From positions 1 to 64,000 of the forward strand of contig CANRHZ010000002.1 in NCBI GenBank assembly GCA_947630535.1: 64,000 nucleotides of DNA, written 5' to 3'. Below, one piece after another: positions 24,553 through 33,464 of this stretch. Numbering within the stretch: the first letter of the stretch is position 1; each line of letters opens with the position of its first letter. Origin of the DNA: Candidatus Gastranaerophilales bacterium. Its GTDB lineage: Bacteria > Cyanobacteriota > Vampirovibrionia > Gastranaerophilales > Gastranaerophilaceae. The notes under the pieces are model-generated. The model was not told where the DNA came from. It ran no database searches and worked only from the letters and a program-made list of their open reading frames with translations. A program made the position numbers and the translations under genes.

Positions 24553-25710
24553 ATGAATAAAACAATTACTAAACTCTTTTTATTTTTACTTGTTACTTTT
24601 TTTGGAACAAACTTTGCTTGGGCTGATTTTTCTTTTAACGAGATAGAACTGAAATTTGCTCAGGTGTCGGATGTCCATACATCTGATGCTCCAGATACCG
24701 AATACAAAGTTTTATCTCATTCAAAAGAACTTTTCTGTGATGCCATAAAAACAATAAACAACATTAAAGGACTTGATTTTGTTATATTCACGGGAGATAT
24801 GGTTAATCTTCCCGATAAAAATTCATACAGGGATTTCTTTTTAAACCTCACTAAATTGAGATATCCTTCTCTTTTGGTTTTGGGAAACCATGACAGTGCA
24901 ATCAACAATGATAGCGAAGAATATCTTGATAAAACAACCGTCCATGGGGTTATAAGGAAATACAATCCGTATCAAAACTATGATAACCCGTATTTTGCGT
25001 TTTCTCCCAATCCCAATTACAGGGTAATTGTTCTGGATACAACGGTCGGAATGGGCGCAAAAACATCTAACGGTTTTTTGCCTGATGAACAACTTGCATT
25101 TCTTGATAATGAAATAGCGCAAAATCAAGACAAAGTTATTTTGATTTTTCAGCACCACCCTGTAATTGAGCCATTTAAAAGTAATGACCACAAACTTTTA
25201 AACGCAGGAGCATATACAGAAATATTCAAAAAATATGAAAAAGTTCCGATAGCAGTATTTGCAGGACACTACCACGCTTCAAAGATTGTAAGAAAAGGAA
25301 ATGTTATATATGTTGCATCTCCCGCCCTTGTAACGTATCCTAATGCGTTCAGAACGGTAGATATTACCGATTATAAAGACAGAGTCATATTTAAATTCAA
25401 ATTCCATGAAACAAACTTAAAAGATATTCAGGAACTCTCAAAGTCGGGTCTTATTGCACAGGCTGCATTTAGCGGTATGGCATCTGATAGAAATGATGAA
25501 ATAATGATTAGAAAAGGGTATGTGCCAAAAGAAAAACTGACAAAAGATGAAATTAGAGCAAAGAAACTTGAACAAAAAGCTAAAAAAGAGGAAATGAAGC
25601 TGGATAAAGAAAAGCAAAAACAGGAAGTAAAAGCTCTAAGAGAAGCTGAAAAACGTGCAAAACAAGAAGAAAAAAGAAATAAAAAACTCTTAAAACAACA
25701 AGAAACATAA
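24553..25710 (+). CDS. Secreted metallophosphoesterase (calcineurin-like)
   Basis: This 385-residue phosphoesterase has an N-terminal signal peptide (MNKTITKLFLFLLVTFFGTNFAWA), so it probably works in the periplasm or on the envelope. The two-metal site motifs appear in order: AQVSDVHTSD, IFTGDMVN, VLGNHDS, LIFQHHP and FAGHYHASK. The C-terminal 70 residues are an extremely Lys/Glu-rich coiled coil that may bind membrane, polyanion or wall. The substrate is unknown; phosphodiester, phosphomonoester and UDP-sugar hydrolases all share this fold. It is almost contiguous with malQ and is followed after 11 nt by a metallo-beta-lactamase-fold gene. Confidence 0.87.
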   Translation: MNKTITKLFLFLLVTFFGTNFAWADFSFNEIELKFAQVSDVHTSDAPDTEYKVLSHSKELFCDAIKTINNIKGLDFVIFTGDMVNLPDKNSYRDFFLNLTKLRYPSLLVLGNHDSAINNDSEEYLDKTTVHGVIRKYNPYQNYDNPYFAFSPNPNYRVIVLDTTVGMGAKTSNGFLPDEQLAFLDNEIAQNQDKVILIFQHHPVIEPFKSNDHKLLNAGAYTEIFKKYEKVPIAVFAGHYHASKIVRKGNVIYVASPALVTYPNAFRTVDITDYKDRVIFKFKFHETNLKDIQELSKSGLIAQAAFSGMASDRNDEIMIRKGYVPKEKLTKDEIRAKKLEQKAKKEEMKLDKEKQKQEVKALREAEKRAKQEEKRNKKLLKQQET

Positions 25711-25721
25711 GGAAAAAAAGT

Positions 25722-26648
25722 TTGACTTTTAAAGTTAAATTCAGAGGAGTGCGGGGTTCTTACCCTACACCAAAAAGTACACATTTAAAATATGGCGGAA
25801 ATACAAGTTGTGTTGAGGTTAATATAAACGATAACCTTATAATCCTTGATGCGGGAACCGGTATAGTTGAGTTGGGCGAAACTCTTACAAGGGAGCATAT
25901 ACTCTCAGGTACATCAATTAAGGATAGAGCCCCGATTAATGCAACTATAATTTTAAGTCACATTCATCAAGACCATATTCAAGGGCTTCCTTTCTTTTCA
26001 CCTGCATTTATAAAAACCGCAAGACTTGATATATATGGTCCGGATACAAACAAAGAAAAACTAAAAGATAACCTCTCTAACCTTCTTTTTGACAAGAGTT
26101 TTCCCGTCAGTTTGGAAGAAATTCAGGGTTCCCTGAAAATTAACTCTTTTAGCCAAAGGCAAGTCCTTATTATAAATAAAAATAAAGAACATATACTTAT
26201 GGATGCTTCCGATTTTGTTAAAGAAGATGCCAATAAGGATGATATTATAATAACTGCGCACAAAACAACCGCACACCCTAAAAACGGTTGCCTTTGCATA
26301 AAAATTTCTTATAAAGATAAAGTACTTGTATATGCAACGGATAAAGAATGCTATGTGGGTTCTGATAAAAAGTTTATCGAATTTGCATACGGGTGCGATT
26401 TATTAATACATGATTCCCAATATACTCATCAGGACTATATTTCACCGATTATGCCACGTCAAGGATACGGACATTCGACTTTTAATATGGCAATAGAAAC
26501 CGCAAAACTTGCAAAGGCAAAAAAGCTTTATTTCTTCCACTATGACCCGAACTATGACGATAATATCCTTGATATGCTTGATAAAGATTTTAACAATATG
26601 ACTGTTGATTTTAATTTTTCTAAGGAAAATCTTGAAATTGCGCTATAA
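25722..26648 (+). CDS. Metallo-beta-lactamase-fold hydrolase
   Basis: This 308-residue cytoplasmic protein of the RNase Z/phosphodiesterase-like MBL group starts FRGVRGSYPTPKSTHLKYGGNTSCVEV and has the zinc motif SHIHQDHIQG (HxHxDH). The later ligands are in the ATDKE and HDSQYT regions, and GYGHST and the FHYDP motif follow. Similar proteins are sometimes fused to cyclic-nucleotide or response-regulator modules, but none is fused here. The start is TTG 25722, with AAGGA about 8 nt upstream. Its substrate is not known. Its 3' end overlaps the TPR gene. Confidence 0.82.
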   Translation: MTFKVKFRGVRGSYPTPKSTHLKYGGNTSCVEVNINDNLIILDAGTGIVELGETLTREHILSGTSIKDRAPINATIILSHIHQDHIQGLPFFSPAFIKTARLDIYGPDTNKEKLKDNLSNLLFDKSFPVSLEEIQGSLKINSFSQRQVLIINKNKEHILMDASDFVKEDANKDDIIITAHKTTAHPKNGCLCIKISYKDKVLVYATDKECYVGSDKKFIEFAYGCDLLIHDSQYTHQDYISPIMPRQGYGHSTFNMAIETAKLAKAKKLYFFHYDPNYDDNILDMLDKDFNNMTVDFNFSKENLEIAL

Positions 26649-27261
26649 AATATTTATTTTAACTTTTCTTGCCATTTTTAACCCCTGTTTTGCGGATTTA
26701 GGGAAGGCCTCCATTGTTTCGCCCATCGAAGCTCAAAATAATGCCCAAATGCACAACAACCTTGGCAATTACTATCTTAAAGACAAGGATTTGTTTGCTG
26801 CAATTAAAGAATACAGAATTGCAATCGGAATTAACCCTGATTCTCAGACAACTGCCACTTACTTTAATAATTTGGGAAAAGTTTATTTAATTTTGGGAGA
26901 AATTCAAAAAAGAAACGGGCTTCCCCTTCAAGGGTGGGACGATTTTTCCATAATGGCTCAGGTATCCTTTGAGGAGGCAATAAAAAAAGACTGTATGAAG
27001 CTTGAATATTATCAAAATTTGGTTAAGGCATATGAACTTGTTGGTATAACCGAAGAAAAGAAGCAGTATTATTTAAATAACACAAAAAACAATCCATTTA
27101 ATGTTATCCCTGCTGCAATTATTCTTGAAAAACAAGGGCAATTGCATTATGCAAATATGCTTTTGGATGATTTTGTAAATGAAAATCCTGATATTATAAT
27201 AAGCAAGGATTTAAAAAAAGTAATTAAGCAAAACCTAAAAAACGCACCTGAAAGTCTATGA
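26632..27261 (+). CDS. Secreted TPR-repeat protein, TTG start
   Basis: After a signal peptide (KLRYKIFILTFLAIFNPCFA) the protein has TPR-like helical pairs: AQMHNNLGNYYLKDKDLFAAIKEYRIAIGINPDS and TYFNNLGKVYLILGEIQKRNG. It probably serves as a periplasmic or envelope scaffold for protein contacts. There is no ATG start. TTG 26632, 5 nt after AAGGA, gives a perfect signal peptide, whereas TTG 26605 would add an unneeded basic leader. It overlaps the upstream gene by 17 nt and so is translationally linked to it. The specific partner is unknown. Confidence 0.72.
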   Translation: MKLRYKIFILTFLAIFNPCFADLGKASIVSPIEAQNNAQMHNNLGNYYLKDKDLFAAIKEYRIAIGINPDSQTTATYFNNLGKVYLILGEIQKRNGLPLQGWDDFSIMAQVSFEEAIKKDCMKLEYYQNLVKAYELVGITEEKKQYYLNNTKNNPFNVIPAAIILEKQGQLHYANMLLDDFVNENPDIIISKDLKKVIKQNLKNAPESL

Positions 27262-27281
27262 TTTTATGGTATACCGTAAAA
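27262..27281. repeat. Palindrome with arms TTTTATGG/CCGTAAAA at a convergent gene end
   Basis: The arms pair throughout if one G-T wobble is allowed; the loop is TATA. It fills the 20 nt between the two convergent stop codons. It is related to 14947 and 19300 and may act as a terminator. Confidence 0.55.
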
Positions 27282-27800
27282 TTAATATTCAACTCTTTTT
27301 TCTATGGGTTCTTTGTTTTTATCCAGTTTTACATATAAGGTTCCGCCCTTAGTATCTGCATTATAATATATTGCATCTGCCGTACCGTCAGGATGTTTTT
27401 CAACGTAAGATAAACGTGAACCGTCAATATTATACATAAGAGATTTATAACTGCCGTCCGGTTTATAATCCACGGTAAGCTTAATTGAACCGTTTTCGTA
27501 ATAATCTATTACTTTTATTAATTTTTTATCTTTACTTTTTTCCGAATATGAAGTTTTTAGTCCGAGGTCATTATATTTGATTTCGATTATTTTACCCGAT
27601 TTTTTGTGTATTATTTTTTCCCCCACAAGCTTTTCTTTTTCATCAAAAAATTGAGACATTTTCCCTTCTTCAACTTCTTTGATTTTAATTGATTTTAGAG
27701 GAACATTAATAAATTCTGAAGCCTTAAGTTCCTTTTCTTCGTCCTCAAAATCTATATCGGTATAAACATCTTCTGAAGTATTTTTGATTTCTTCATCCAT
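27282..27800 (-). CDS. Acidic protein with MORN-like YENG repeats, 172 aa
   Basis: I cannot name a family. The N-terminal 35 residues are very acidic (DVYTDIDFEDEEKELKAS). The rest is a series of beta-hairpin-like repeats such as IHKKSGKIIEIKYNDLG, VIDYYENGSIKLTVDYKPDG and YVEKHPDGTADAIYYN, resembling bacterial MORN-type repeats. No signal peptide or membrane helix is present. AAAGGG lies 6 nt before the ATG. It follows nadA after 12 nt, so it is the last gene of the biosynthetic run; no functional link to NAD synthesis is evident. Confidence 0.6.
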   Translation of the reverse strand: MDEEIKNTSEDVYTDIDFEDEEKELKASEFINVPLKSIKIKEVEEGKMSQFFDEKEKLVGEKIIHKKSGKIIEIKYNDLGLKTSYSEKSKDKKLIKVIDYYENGSIKLTVDYKPDGSYKSLMYNIDGSRLSYVEKHPDGTADAIYYNADTKGGTLYVKLDKNKEPIEKRVEY

Positions 27801-27812
27801 TTTTTATCCCTT

Positions 27813-28745
27813 TTATTTTATATTGAAAACGCTTTTCCCTTTTATTTGTATCATTTTGTTTATTGATTCAAGCGCTTTTCTTGCAATTTCAGGTTCGGGG
27901 TTTACTTCATAGGTTTCATTTTTTAGTGAGTTCAATATGTCATCAAGTGAATTTTGCTTCATATTGTGGCATACAACCCTATTATTAACAAGGTAGAATG
28001 TTTTTTCTTTATAATCTCTTTGAAGCCTGTCAAATACCCCTTTTTCGGTACATATAATATATTTTTTATAGTTGGTTTTTTGAACGTAATCAAACATTTG
28101 TGTGGTGGAACCGATAAAATCCCCAAGCTTTACGACTTCACTTGTACATTCAGGATGCACAAGTACAACCCCATCGGGATTTAATTCTTTTGCTTTTATA
28201 ATGTCGTCGGGTGTAATTCTAAGGTGTGTCGGACAATATCCGGGGAATGATATAACTTCAATATCAGATAAGTTTTTTTGAACCCAGCTTCCAAGGTAAC
28301 AATCCGGCGCAAAAAGAATTTTTTTAACACCAAGCGACTTTACAACTTCAATTGCATTTGCGCTTGTACAACATATATCGCATTGCGCCTTAACTTCGGC
28401 AGATGAATTTACATAACACACTAAAGGCACATCAGGGTATTTTTCTTTAAACTCTTTTACCATTTTTAAATCAATCATATCGGCCATATTGCAGCCTGAT
28501 TTTAAATTTGGCAAAAGTACCTTTTTATTTGGTGAAAGAATTTTTGCGGTTTCTGCCATAAAATATACTCCCGCAAAAACAATAATATCCGCATCAGTCT
28601 TGCTTGCAAGTCTGCTTAAACCTAATGAATCGCCAACATAATCAGCTACTTCGTCAATTTCGGGGTTTTGATAACAGTGAGCAAGAATTATTGCGTTTTT
28701 CTCTCTCTTTAATTTTTTTATTTCTTCAATTAATTCTATGTTCAA
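27813..28745 (-). CDS. nadA: Quinolinate synthase A
   Basis: NadA condenses iminoaspartate with dihydroxyacetone phosphate to give quinolinate for NAD synthesis, using an oxygen-sensitive [4Fe-4S] cluster. The protein shows IILAHCYQNPEIDEVADYVGDSL, the cluster Cys in LKSGCNMADM, YVNSSAEVKAQCDICCTSANA, FAPDCYLG, VHPECTSEV and ICTEKGV. The longer frame begins at TTG 28796, but that codon overlaps a TATAAT-like box. Alignment with the usual family N-terminus favours TTG 28745, with AAGGA about 13 nt upstream. No nadB or nadC is in the window. It lies in a minus-strand run after proA. Confidence 0.9.
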   Translation of the reverse strand: MNIELIEEIKKLKREKNAIILAHCYQNPEIDEVADYVGDSLGLSRLASKTDADIIVFAGVYFMAETAKILSPNKKVLLPNLKSGCNMADMIDLKMVKEFKEKYPDVPLVCYVNSSAEVKAQCDICCTSANAIEVVKSLGVKKILFAPDCYLGSWVQKNLSDIEVISFPGYCPTHLRITPDDIIKAKELNPDGVVLVHPECTSEVVKLGDFIGSTTQMFDYVQKTNYKKYIICTEKGVFDRLQRDYKEKTFYLVNNRVVCHNMKQNSLDDILNSLKNETYEVNPEPEIARKALESINKMIQIKGKSVFNIK

Positions 28746-28799
28746 TTTTAATATTTGTTCCTTGGTTGTTAATGTTTGAATTATATTATAAAACAAAAA

Positions 28800-30041
28800 T
28801 TAAATATTTTTGTGAGTGAATTTTTTTTGCCCGCTTACATAGTCTGCGACTATTTGATTTTTGCCCCTGATTATATATTTATACGTACAAAGCCCATCCA
28901 TTCCGACAGGCCCCCTTGCAAGGGTTTTATTTGTTGAAATTCCGACTTCCGCTCCAAAACCGTATCTGAAACCGTCTGAAAATCTTGTGGAAACGTTGTG
29001 AAAGACATTTGCACTATCCACGCTTGATAAGAATTCTTCGGCATTTTTTTTGTTTTCGGTTAATATTGCATCTGTATGATTTGAGCCGTATTTATTTATA
29101 TGATTTATTGCATCCTCCAGTGAGTCAACTATTTTTACGGATAAAATTTTATCCGAGTATTCCGTTTCGTAGTTTTTTGGGTTTTCAACTATTTCAATTC
29201 CGTTTTCCTTTAAAAATTGAATTAAATCATCCTTGTGGGGATAATTTTTATGTATTAAAAGGGTTTCAACACTGTTACATGCTGAAGGATACTGGGCTTT
29301 AGAATCAAGGACTATGTTTTTAACTTCGTCTTTTTTTGCGCTTTCATCAACAAAAATATGACAAATTCCGGATGCATGCCCTAAAACAGGGATTTTTGTA
29401 TTTTCCTGTATGTATTTTACAAGAGAATTTGAACCCCTTGGAATAATTAAGTCAATATATTCATTCATCTTTAGCATGTTTGCTACATCCTCACGGGTAT
29501 GTATAAGATTAACAGCTTCGAGCGGAAATCCTTCAACATTTTTAATTGAACTTATAATGGTATCAAAAAAGGCCTTATTTGTGTTTTGCGCTTCCCTTCC
29601 TCCTTTTAAAATAACCACATTGGATGTTTTAATTGTAAGAGATGTAATTTGCACAATAACATCAGGTCTTGCTTCAAATATAACCCCGATAACACCAATC
29701 GGTGAACTTATTTTTTCAAGAATTAAATCAGAGTCAAGTTCCCTTCGCCATTCAACCTTATCTGTCGGGCTCTTTAGCCTGATTATGTCATGGATGCCTT
29801 TTATCATTATGGCAAGCTTTCTTTCATCAAGTTTGAGCCTGTCATATATTGCTTTTGTAATTTCTCCTTCTTCTAAGAGCTTTTTTGCGTTCTTTAAGTC
29901 TTGATTGTTTGCATCAATTATTTTTTTTGCGTTATTTTGTATGCCAAAGGCAATATTCATCAAAGCTTCATCCTTTTTCATTTCAGAAAGCTCTTTGAGT
30001 TTTGTTTTAGCTTCTTTTGCTTTTTTAAACATTTCAAGCAT
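28800..30041 (-). CDS. proA: Gamma-glutamyl phosphate reductase
   Basis: ProA reduces glutamyl 5-phosphate to glutamate semialdehyde, the second step of proline synthesis. The aldehyde-dehydrogenase-like fold has its nucleophilic Cys in SKAQYPSACNSVETLLIH, the signature SSPIGVIGVIFEARPDV, and the C-terminal FSDGFRYGFGAEVGISTNKTLARGPVGMDGL. The 413-residue length is normal. proB lies 19 nt upstream, so the two steps are encoded together. Confidence 0.95.
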   Translation of the reverse strand: MLEMFKKAKEAKTKLKELSEMKKDEALMNIAFGIQNNAKKIIDANNQDLKNAKKLLEEGEITKAIYDRLKLDERKLAIMIKGIHDIIRLKSPTDKVEWRRELDSDLILEKISSPIGVIGVIFEARPDVIVQITSLTIKTSNVVILKGGREAQNTNKAFFDTIISSIKNVEGFPLEAVNLIHTREDVANMLKMNEYIDLIIPRGSNSLVKYIQENTKIPVLGHASGICHIFVDESAKKDEVKNIVLDSKAQYPSACNSVETLLIHKNYPHKDDLIQFLKENGIEIVENPKNYETEYSDKILSVKIVDSLEDAINHINKYGSNHTDAILTENKKNAEEFLSSVDSANVFHNVSTRFSDGFRYGFGAEVGISTNKTLARGPVGMDGLCTYKYIIRGKNQIVADYVSGQKKFTHKNI

Positions 30042-30060
30042 GGGTTTTTTCTTTCTTTTT

Positions 30061-31173
30061 TTAAAGTAGCACTAAATTATCTTTATTAATTACATCATCG
30101 CTTTGCATATATCCCAAGACATTTTTAATTTCCACACTGTGAAGCCCCTTGATTTTTTCGCACTCGTCGGAGTTATAATTTGCAACCCCTCTTGCAAACT
30201 CGTTATTTTCTTCATCAAAAATACAGACAACTTCCCCTGCTTCAAATTTCCCGTTTATAGAGGTTATACCAATCGGAAGAAGGCTTGTTTGTTTTTCGAT
30301 TAATGCGGCCTTTGCACCTTTATTTACGATAATTTCCCCTCTTACGTTTGTAGCATAAGCAATCCAACGTTGCTTTGAGGATAGTTTGTTGTTAGATAAA
30401 AAAAGTGTACCAATGTGCTCTTCGCTAAACACTTTTTTTATTATATTGGGTACAAGACCGTTAACTATCATTGCATTAGAGCCTGAATTGGTGACGACTT
30501 TTGCGGCATTTAATTTGGTAATCATTCCCCCTCTGCCGCCCAATGATGCACCTTGAGCCAGTTTTTCAATTTTGGGGGTTACTTTTTGTACGGTTTGAAT
30601 GAGTTTTGCATCTTTATATTCTTTGGGATTTTTATCAAAAAGCCCGTCAATATCAGACACCATAACAAGCAAATCCGCATCAAGCTTACTTGCAACAAGG
30701 GCTGACAATTTATCATTATCGGAAAAGCTTACATGCTCAAGCTCCGAAGGTAATATTACGTCATTTTGGTTGATAACGGGAATAATACCCGCTTCAAGAA
30801 GCCGTGAAAGTGTACTTCTTAAAGATAAATACCTTTTTCTGTTTGAAAAATCATCTTCAATTAAAAGAATTTGAGAAATGTTAATTCCAAACCTATCGAA
30901 GCCATCCTGCCATATTTCAATTAGCATGGGCTGACCTATTGAAGCGGCAGCTTGCTTATCAACAACGGTTTCTGGAGTTTTCATGCCCAGCTTCTTAACC
31001 CCTAAGCCCACAGCTCCTGAAGTTACAATTAAAACTTCTTTGCCTTCTTTATATAGCCTTGCTATGTCCTCAATAAAGGAATAAAGCCTTGAAAGGCAAA
31101 TATCCCCTTCTTCGTTTCTTAAAATATTTGTTCCGAACTTGAAAACTATTCTTTTAACTTTGTTTTTGTCCAT
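30061..31173 (-). CDS. proB: Glutamate 5-kinase
   Basis: ProB phosphorylates glutamate as the first, normally proline-inhibited, step of proline synthesis. The amino-acid kinase domain (VFKFGTNIL, VTSGAVGLGV, QNDVI, FSDNDKLSALVA, GRGGMITKLNAA) is followed by a C-terminal PUA domain (residues ~280-370, including KGAKAALIEKQTSLLPIGI). This is the full-length 370-residue form. Its start codon shares one base with the stop of ald (TAATG), so the two are translationally coupled. Confidence 0.95.
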   Translation of the reverse strand: MDKNKVKRIVFKFGTNILRNEEGDICLSRLYSFIEDIARLYKEGKEVLIVTSGAVGLGVKKLGMKTPETVVDKQAAASIGQPMLIEIWQDGFDRFGINISQILLIEDDFSNRKRYLSLRSTLSRLLEAGIIPVINQNDVILPSELEHVSFSDNDKLSALVASKLDADLLVMVSDIDGLFDKNPKEYKDAKLIQTVQKVTPKIEKLAQGASLGGRGGMITKLNAAKVVTNSGSNAMIVNGLVPNIIKKVFSEEHIGTLFLSNNKLSSKQRWIAYATNVRGEIIVNKGAKAALIEKQTSLLPIGITSINGKFEAGEVVCIFDEENNEFARGVANYNSDECEKIKGLHSVEIKNVLGYMQSDDVINKDNLVLL

Positions 31174-32312
31174 TATAGCACCTTAAACCCAACAAGGAGC
31201 GATAATTCGGTATGTTTTAAATTGAATGTTTTTGCAAGCCCCTCATTCGTTACTTTTCCCCTAAAGGTGTTAACGCCGCTTCCGATTGAATCGACTTCTT
31301 TTATTGCGCTAAAACCTCCCATTTGAGCTATTTGCATGATATAAGGAAGAATTGCATAAGAGTATGCAAAAGAAGAAGTTTTAGGAGTTAATGAAGGCAA
31401 ATTCGAAATGGCGCAGTGTGTTATATCGAATTTTTCATAAACAGGATTAGTCAGAGTAGTTGTTTGAATGTTTTCAACATTTCCGCCCTGATCAACCGCA
31501 ATATCTATTAAAAATGACCCCTTTTTCATTTGTTTAACAATATCTTCCGTTATTAAAACCGGAGCTTTAACATTCGGCTTTGCAACCGCAGCAACCAGAA
31601 TATCCGCCTTTTTTACTTCTTCTGTTAGGGTTGTGGAGTTGAAATAATGAGTTTTTATACTTCCGTTAAAAACTAAGTCCAAAAACGCAAGCCTTTTTGA
31701 ATCTATATCAAGAACTGAAACATCCGCACCCATTCCGAGAGCAACTTTTGCCGCATTGGCACCTACTACTCCGCCTCCGACTATTACGACTTTGCCGGGT
31801 TGTACCCCGGGAACCCCCCCAAGGAGAACACCCGAGCCGCCATTATTCAATTCAAGATAGTGAGCACCCAATTGAATACTCAATCTTCCCGCAACTTCAG
31901 ACATTGGTCTTAAAAGGGGGAATTCGCCGTTTTTCGTTTGTATGGACTCTGCGCAAATTGCAAGCACTTTTTTATTGATAAGATTCATAACAAGATCTTC
32001 CTCAATTGCAAGGTGCATATAACCAAATATAATCTGGTCCTCTTTAAAAAGCTTGTATTCTTCCTTTTGAGGTTCCTTAACTTTGACAATTATGTTTGCA
32101 ATATCCCAAAGTTCTTCTTTTGTATCAAGTATTTTTGCGCCCGCTTCAATGTACATATCATTACAAAAGCCCGCATTTAAACCCGCATTTTTTTCAACAT
32201 AAACTTCATGGTTATCATCTGTCAATATTTTAACGGAATCAGGGGTTAAAGAAACCCTGCTTTCATCGGTCTTTAATTCTTTAGGTATACCAAAAATTGA
32301 TTTTGTTTTCAT
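31173..32312 (-). CDS. ald: Alanine dehydrogenase
   Basis: Ald interconverts L-alanine and pyruvate plus ammonia with NAD. Family motifs include FGIPKELKTDESRVSLTPDSV, VKVKEPQKEEY, GYMHLA, MSEVAGRLS, the Rossmann loop VIVGGGVVGANAAKVALGMGADV, and the catalytic Asp/His regions (IDIAVDQGG). GVLLGGVPGV is the standard alanine-dehydrogenase loop. The length of 379 fits the family. Sitting between pyrF and proB, it suggests a nitrogen or amino-acid balance operon. Confidence 0.94.
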   Translation of the reverse strand: MKTKSIFGIPKELKTDESRVSLTPDSVKILTDDNHEVYVEKNAGLNAGFCNDMYIEAGAKILDTKEELWDIANIIVKVKEPQKEEYKLFKEDQIIFGYMHLAIEEDLVMNLINKKVLAICAESIQTKNGEFPLLRPMSEVAGRLSIQLGAHYLELNNGGSGVLLGGVPGVQPGKVVIVGGGVVGANAAKVALGMGADVSVLDIDSKRLAFLDLVFNGSIKTHYFNSTTLTEEVKKADILVAAVAKPNVKAPVLITEDIVKQMKKGSFLIDIAVDQGGNVENIQTTTLTNPVYEKFDITHCAISNLPSLTPKTSSFAYSYAILPYIMQIAQMGGFSAIKEVDSIGSGVNTFRGKVTNEGLAKTFNLKHTELSLLVGFKVL

Positions 32313-32324
32313 TTTATATTCCTT

Positions 32325-33083
32325 TTATACCCTTGTAAGCTTATTATTAAGGGTATCTTCAATTTCTTGACTTATAAGCTCTATCGCCTCAATTTTGTTT
32401 TCTGCCGTTGTAACAGGGCGCCCTACAACCATAAAATCAACCCCCGCTTTGATTGCATCAGAGGGTCTTACAACTCTTACCTGATCGTTAACCACACTCC
32501 AAGTCGGACGAACGGCAGGACAGACAATCAGAAAATCTTCTCCGCAAACCTCTCTTATAATAGGAGCTTCTGATGCGGATGCAACCACACCGGATAAACC
32601 GGAATCAAGAGCCGTTCTTGCAAGCCTTGATACGTATTCATCTATACTCATATTAACATTCAATTCTTGTGTTAAGGTTTTTTGACCGAAGCTGGAAAGG
32701 AGTGTAACACCTAAAATTGTAGGAGGTTCAACCCCGTATTTTTTTGCGGTTTCCATTGCAAGCTTGACGGTTGCGCTCATCATTTTTGAGCCGCCTTTTA
32801 TATGCAGGTCAAAAAAATCAATTCCCCTTTTAACAAGATTTGCACTGGCTCTTGCAACAGTGTTAGGTATATCATGGAATTTCATGTCATAAAAAACTTT
32901 AGCCCCGTGGCGCTTAATCATTTCATTTACTTCAAAACCATAGCTTTGCAGTTGCAGACCCACTTTAAAGTAATCTACATAATCTTTTAATTCAACAACC
33001 AGTTTTTCCGCTTCTTCAACAGTGTCAACATCCAGAGCTAAAATAATTCTTTCCTTTGCGGAACGGGGTTTTAAAACGGTCAT
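32325..33083 (-). CDS. pyrF: Orotidine 5'-phosphate decarboxylase
   Basis: PyrF makes UMP from OMP, the last step of de novo pyrimidine synthesis. The TIM-barrel motifs are ILALDVDTVEEAEKLV, the catalytic FYDMKFHDIPNTVARA (Asp-Lys-x-x-x-Asp), DFFDLHIKGG and the phosphate loop FMVVGRPVTTA. I chose ATG 33083, with AAGG 9 nt upstream, over TTG 33092. It is the first gene of the minus-strand run pyrF-ald-proB-proA-nadA. A TATTAT/TATAAA-like box lies just before it. Confidence 0.94.
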   Translation of the reverse strand: MTVLKPRSAKERIILALDVDTVEEAEKLVVELKDYVDYFKVGLQLQSYGFEVNEMIKRHGAKVFYDMKFHDIPNTVARASANLVKRGIDFFDLHIKGGSKMMSATVKLAMETAKKYGVEPPTILGVTLLSSFGQKTLTQELNVNMSIDEYVSRLARTALDSGLSGVVASASEAPIIREVCGEDFLIVCPAVRPTWSVVNDQVRVVRPSDAIKAGVDFMVVGRPVTTAENKIEAIELISQEIEDTLNNKLTRV

Positions 33084-33305
33084 GTTTTCCAACCTTTATA
33101 ATAATACTGCGCCAGGATATTTTACCATAAAAAAAATGAATTTTCAAAAGTACTCTAATCTTTTAATACAAGTATATCTAGCGCCCTAAAAGCTCTAAAA
33201 AATGTGCAAATTAAATATTTTAACTTTAACCAAATAATTGAGCAAATTTATATAGGCCAAAAAACCCTTTTAAGCCATAAAATTCCAAAAAACAAGAAAA
33301 ATTTT

Positions 33306-33398
33306 CAATAAAAAATGAGCCGACAAAATCATTTTTCCCTGTTCAAAATTTATTATCGCAACCCCGAAATTGGATAACAGGTGGTTTCATCGACTCAC
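33306..33398 (-). ncRNA. Candidate structured small RNA, family unknown
   Basis: This lies in the 372-nt gap between pyrF and the ABC permeases. Read on the minus strand, the ends pair (TGAGTCGA with TCGGCTCA, one G-U) and the 3' arm runs into TTTTTT, as in an RNA closed by its own terminator. Inside, CCTGTT pairs with AACAGG, and TTATC...GATAA encloses a small CAATT/GGTTG hairpin. TATAAT at 33404-33399 abuts the 5' arm. It is slightly too close for the first bases of the stem to be transcribed from it, so another start may be used. It does not match 4.5S or 6S RNA by eye. The rest of the gap (33093-33305) shows nothing. Confidence 0.35.
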
Positions 33399-33464
33399 AT
33401 TATAATCATAACTTATCTTAACATGCTTTTTATCGCCTAAAATAATTAATTCTTAAGAATTAAT

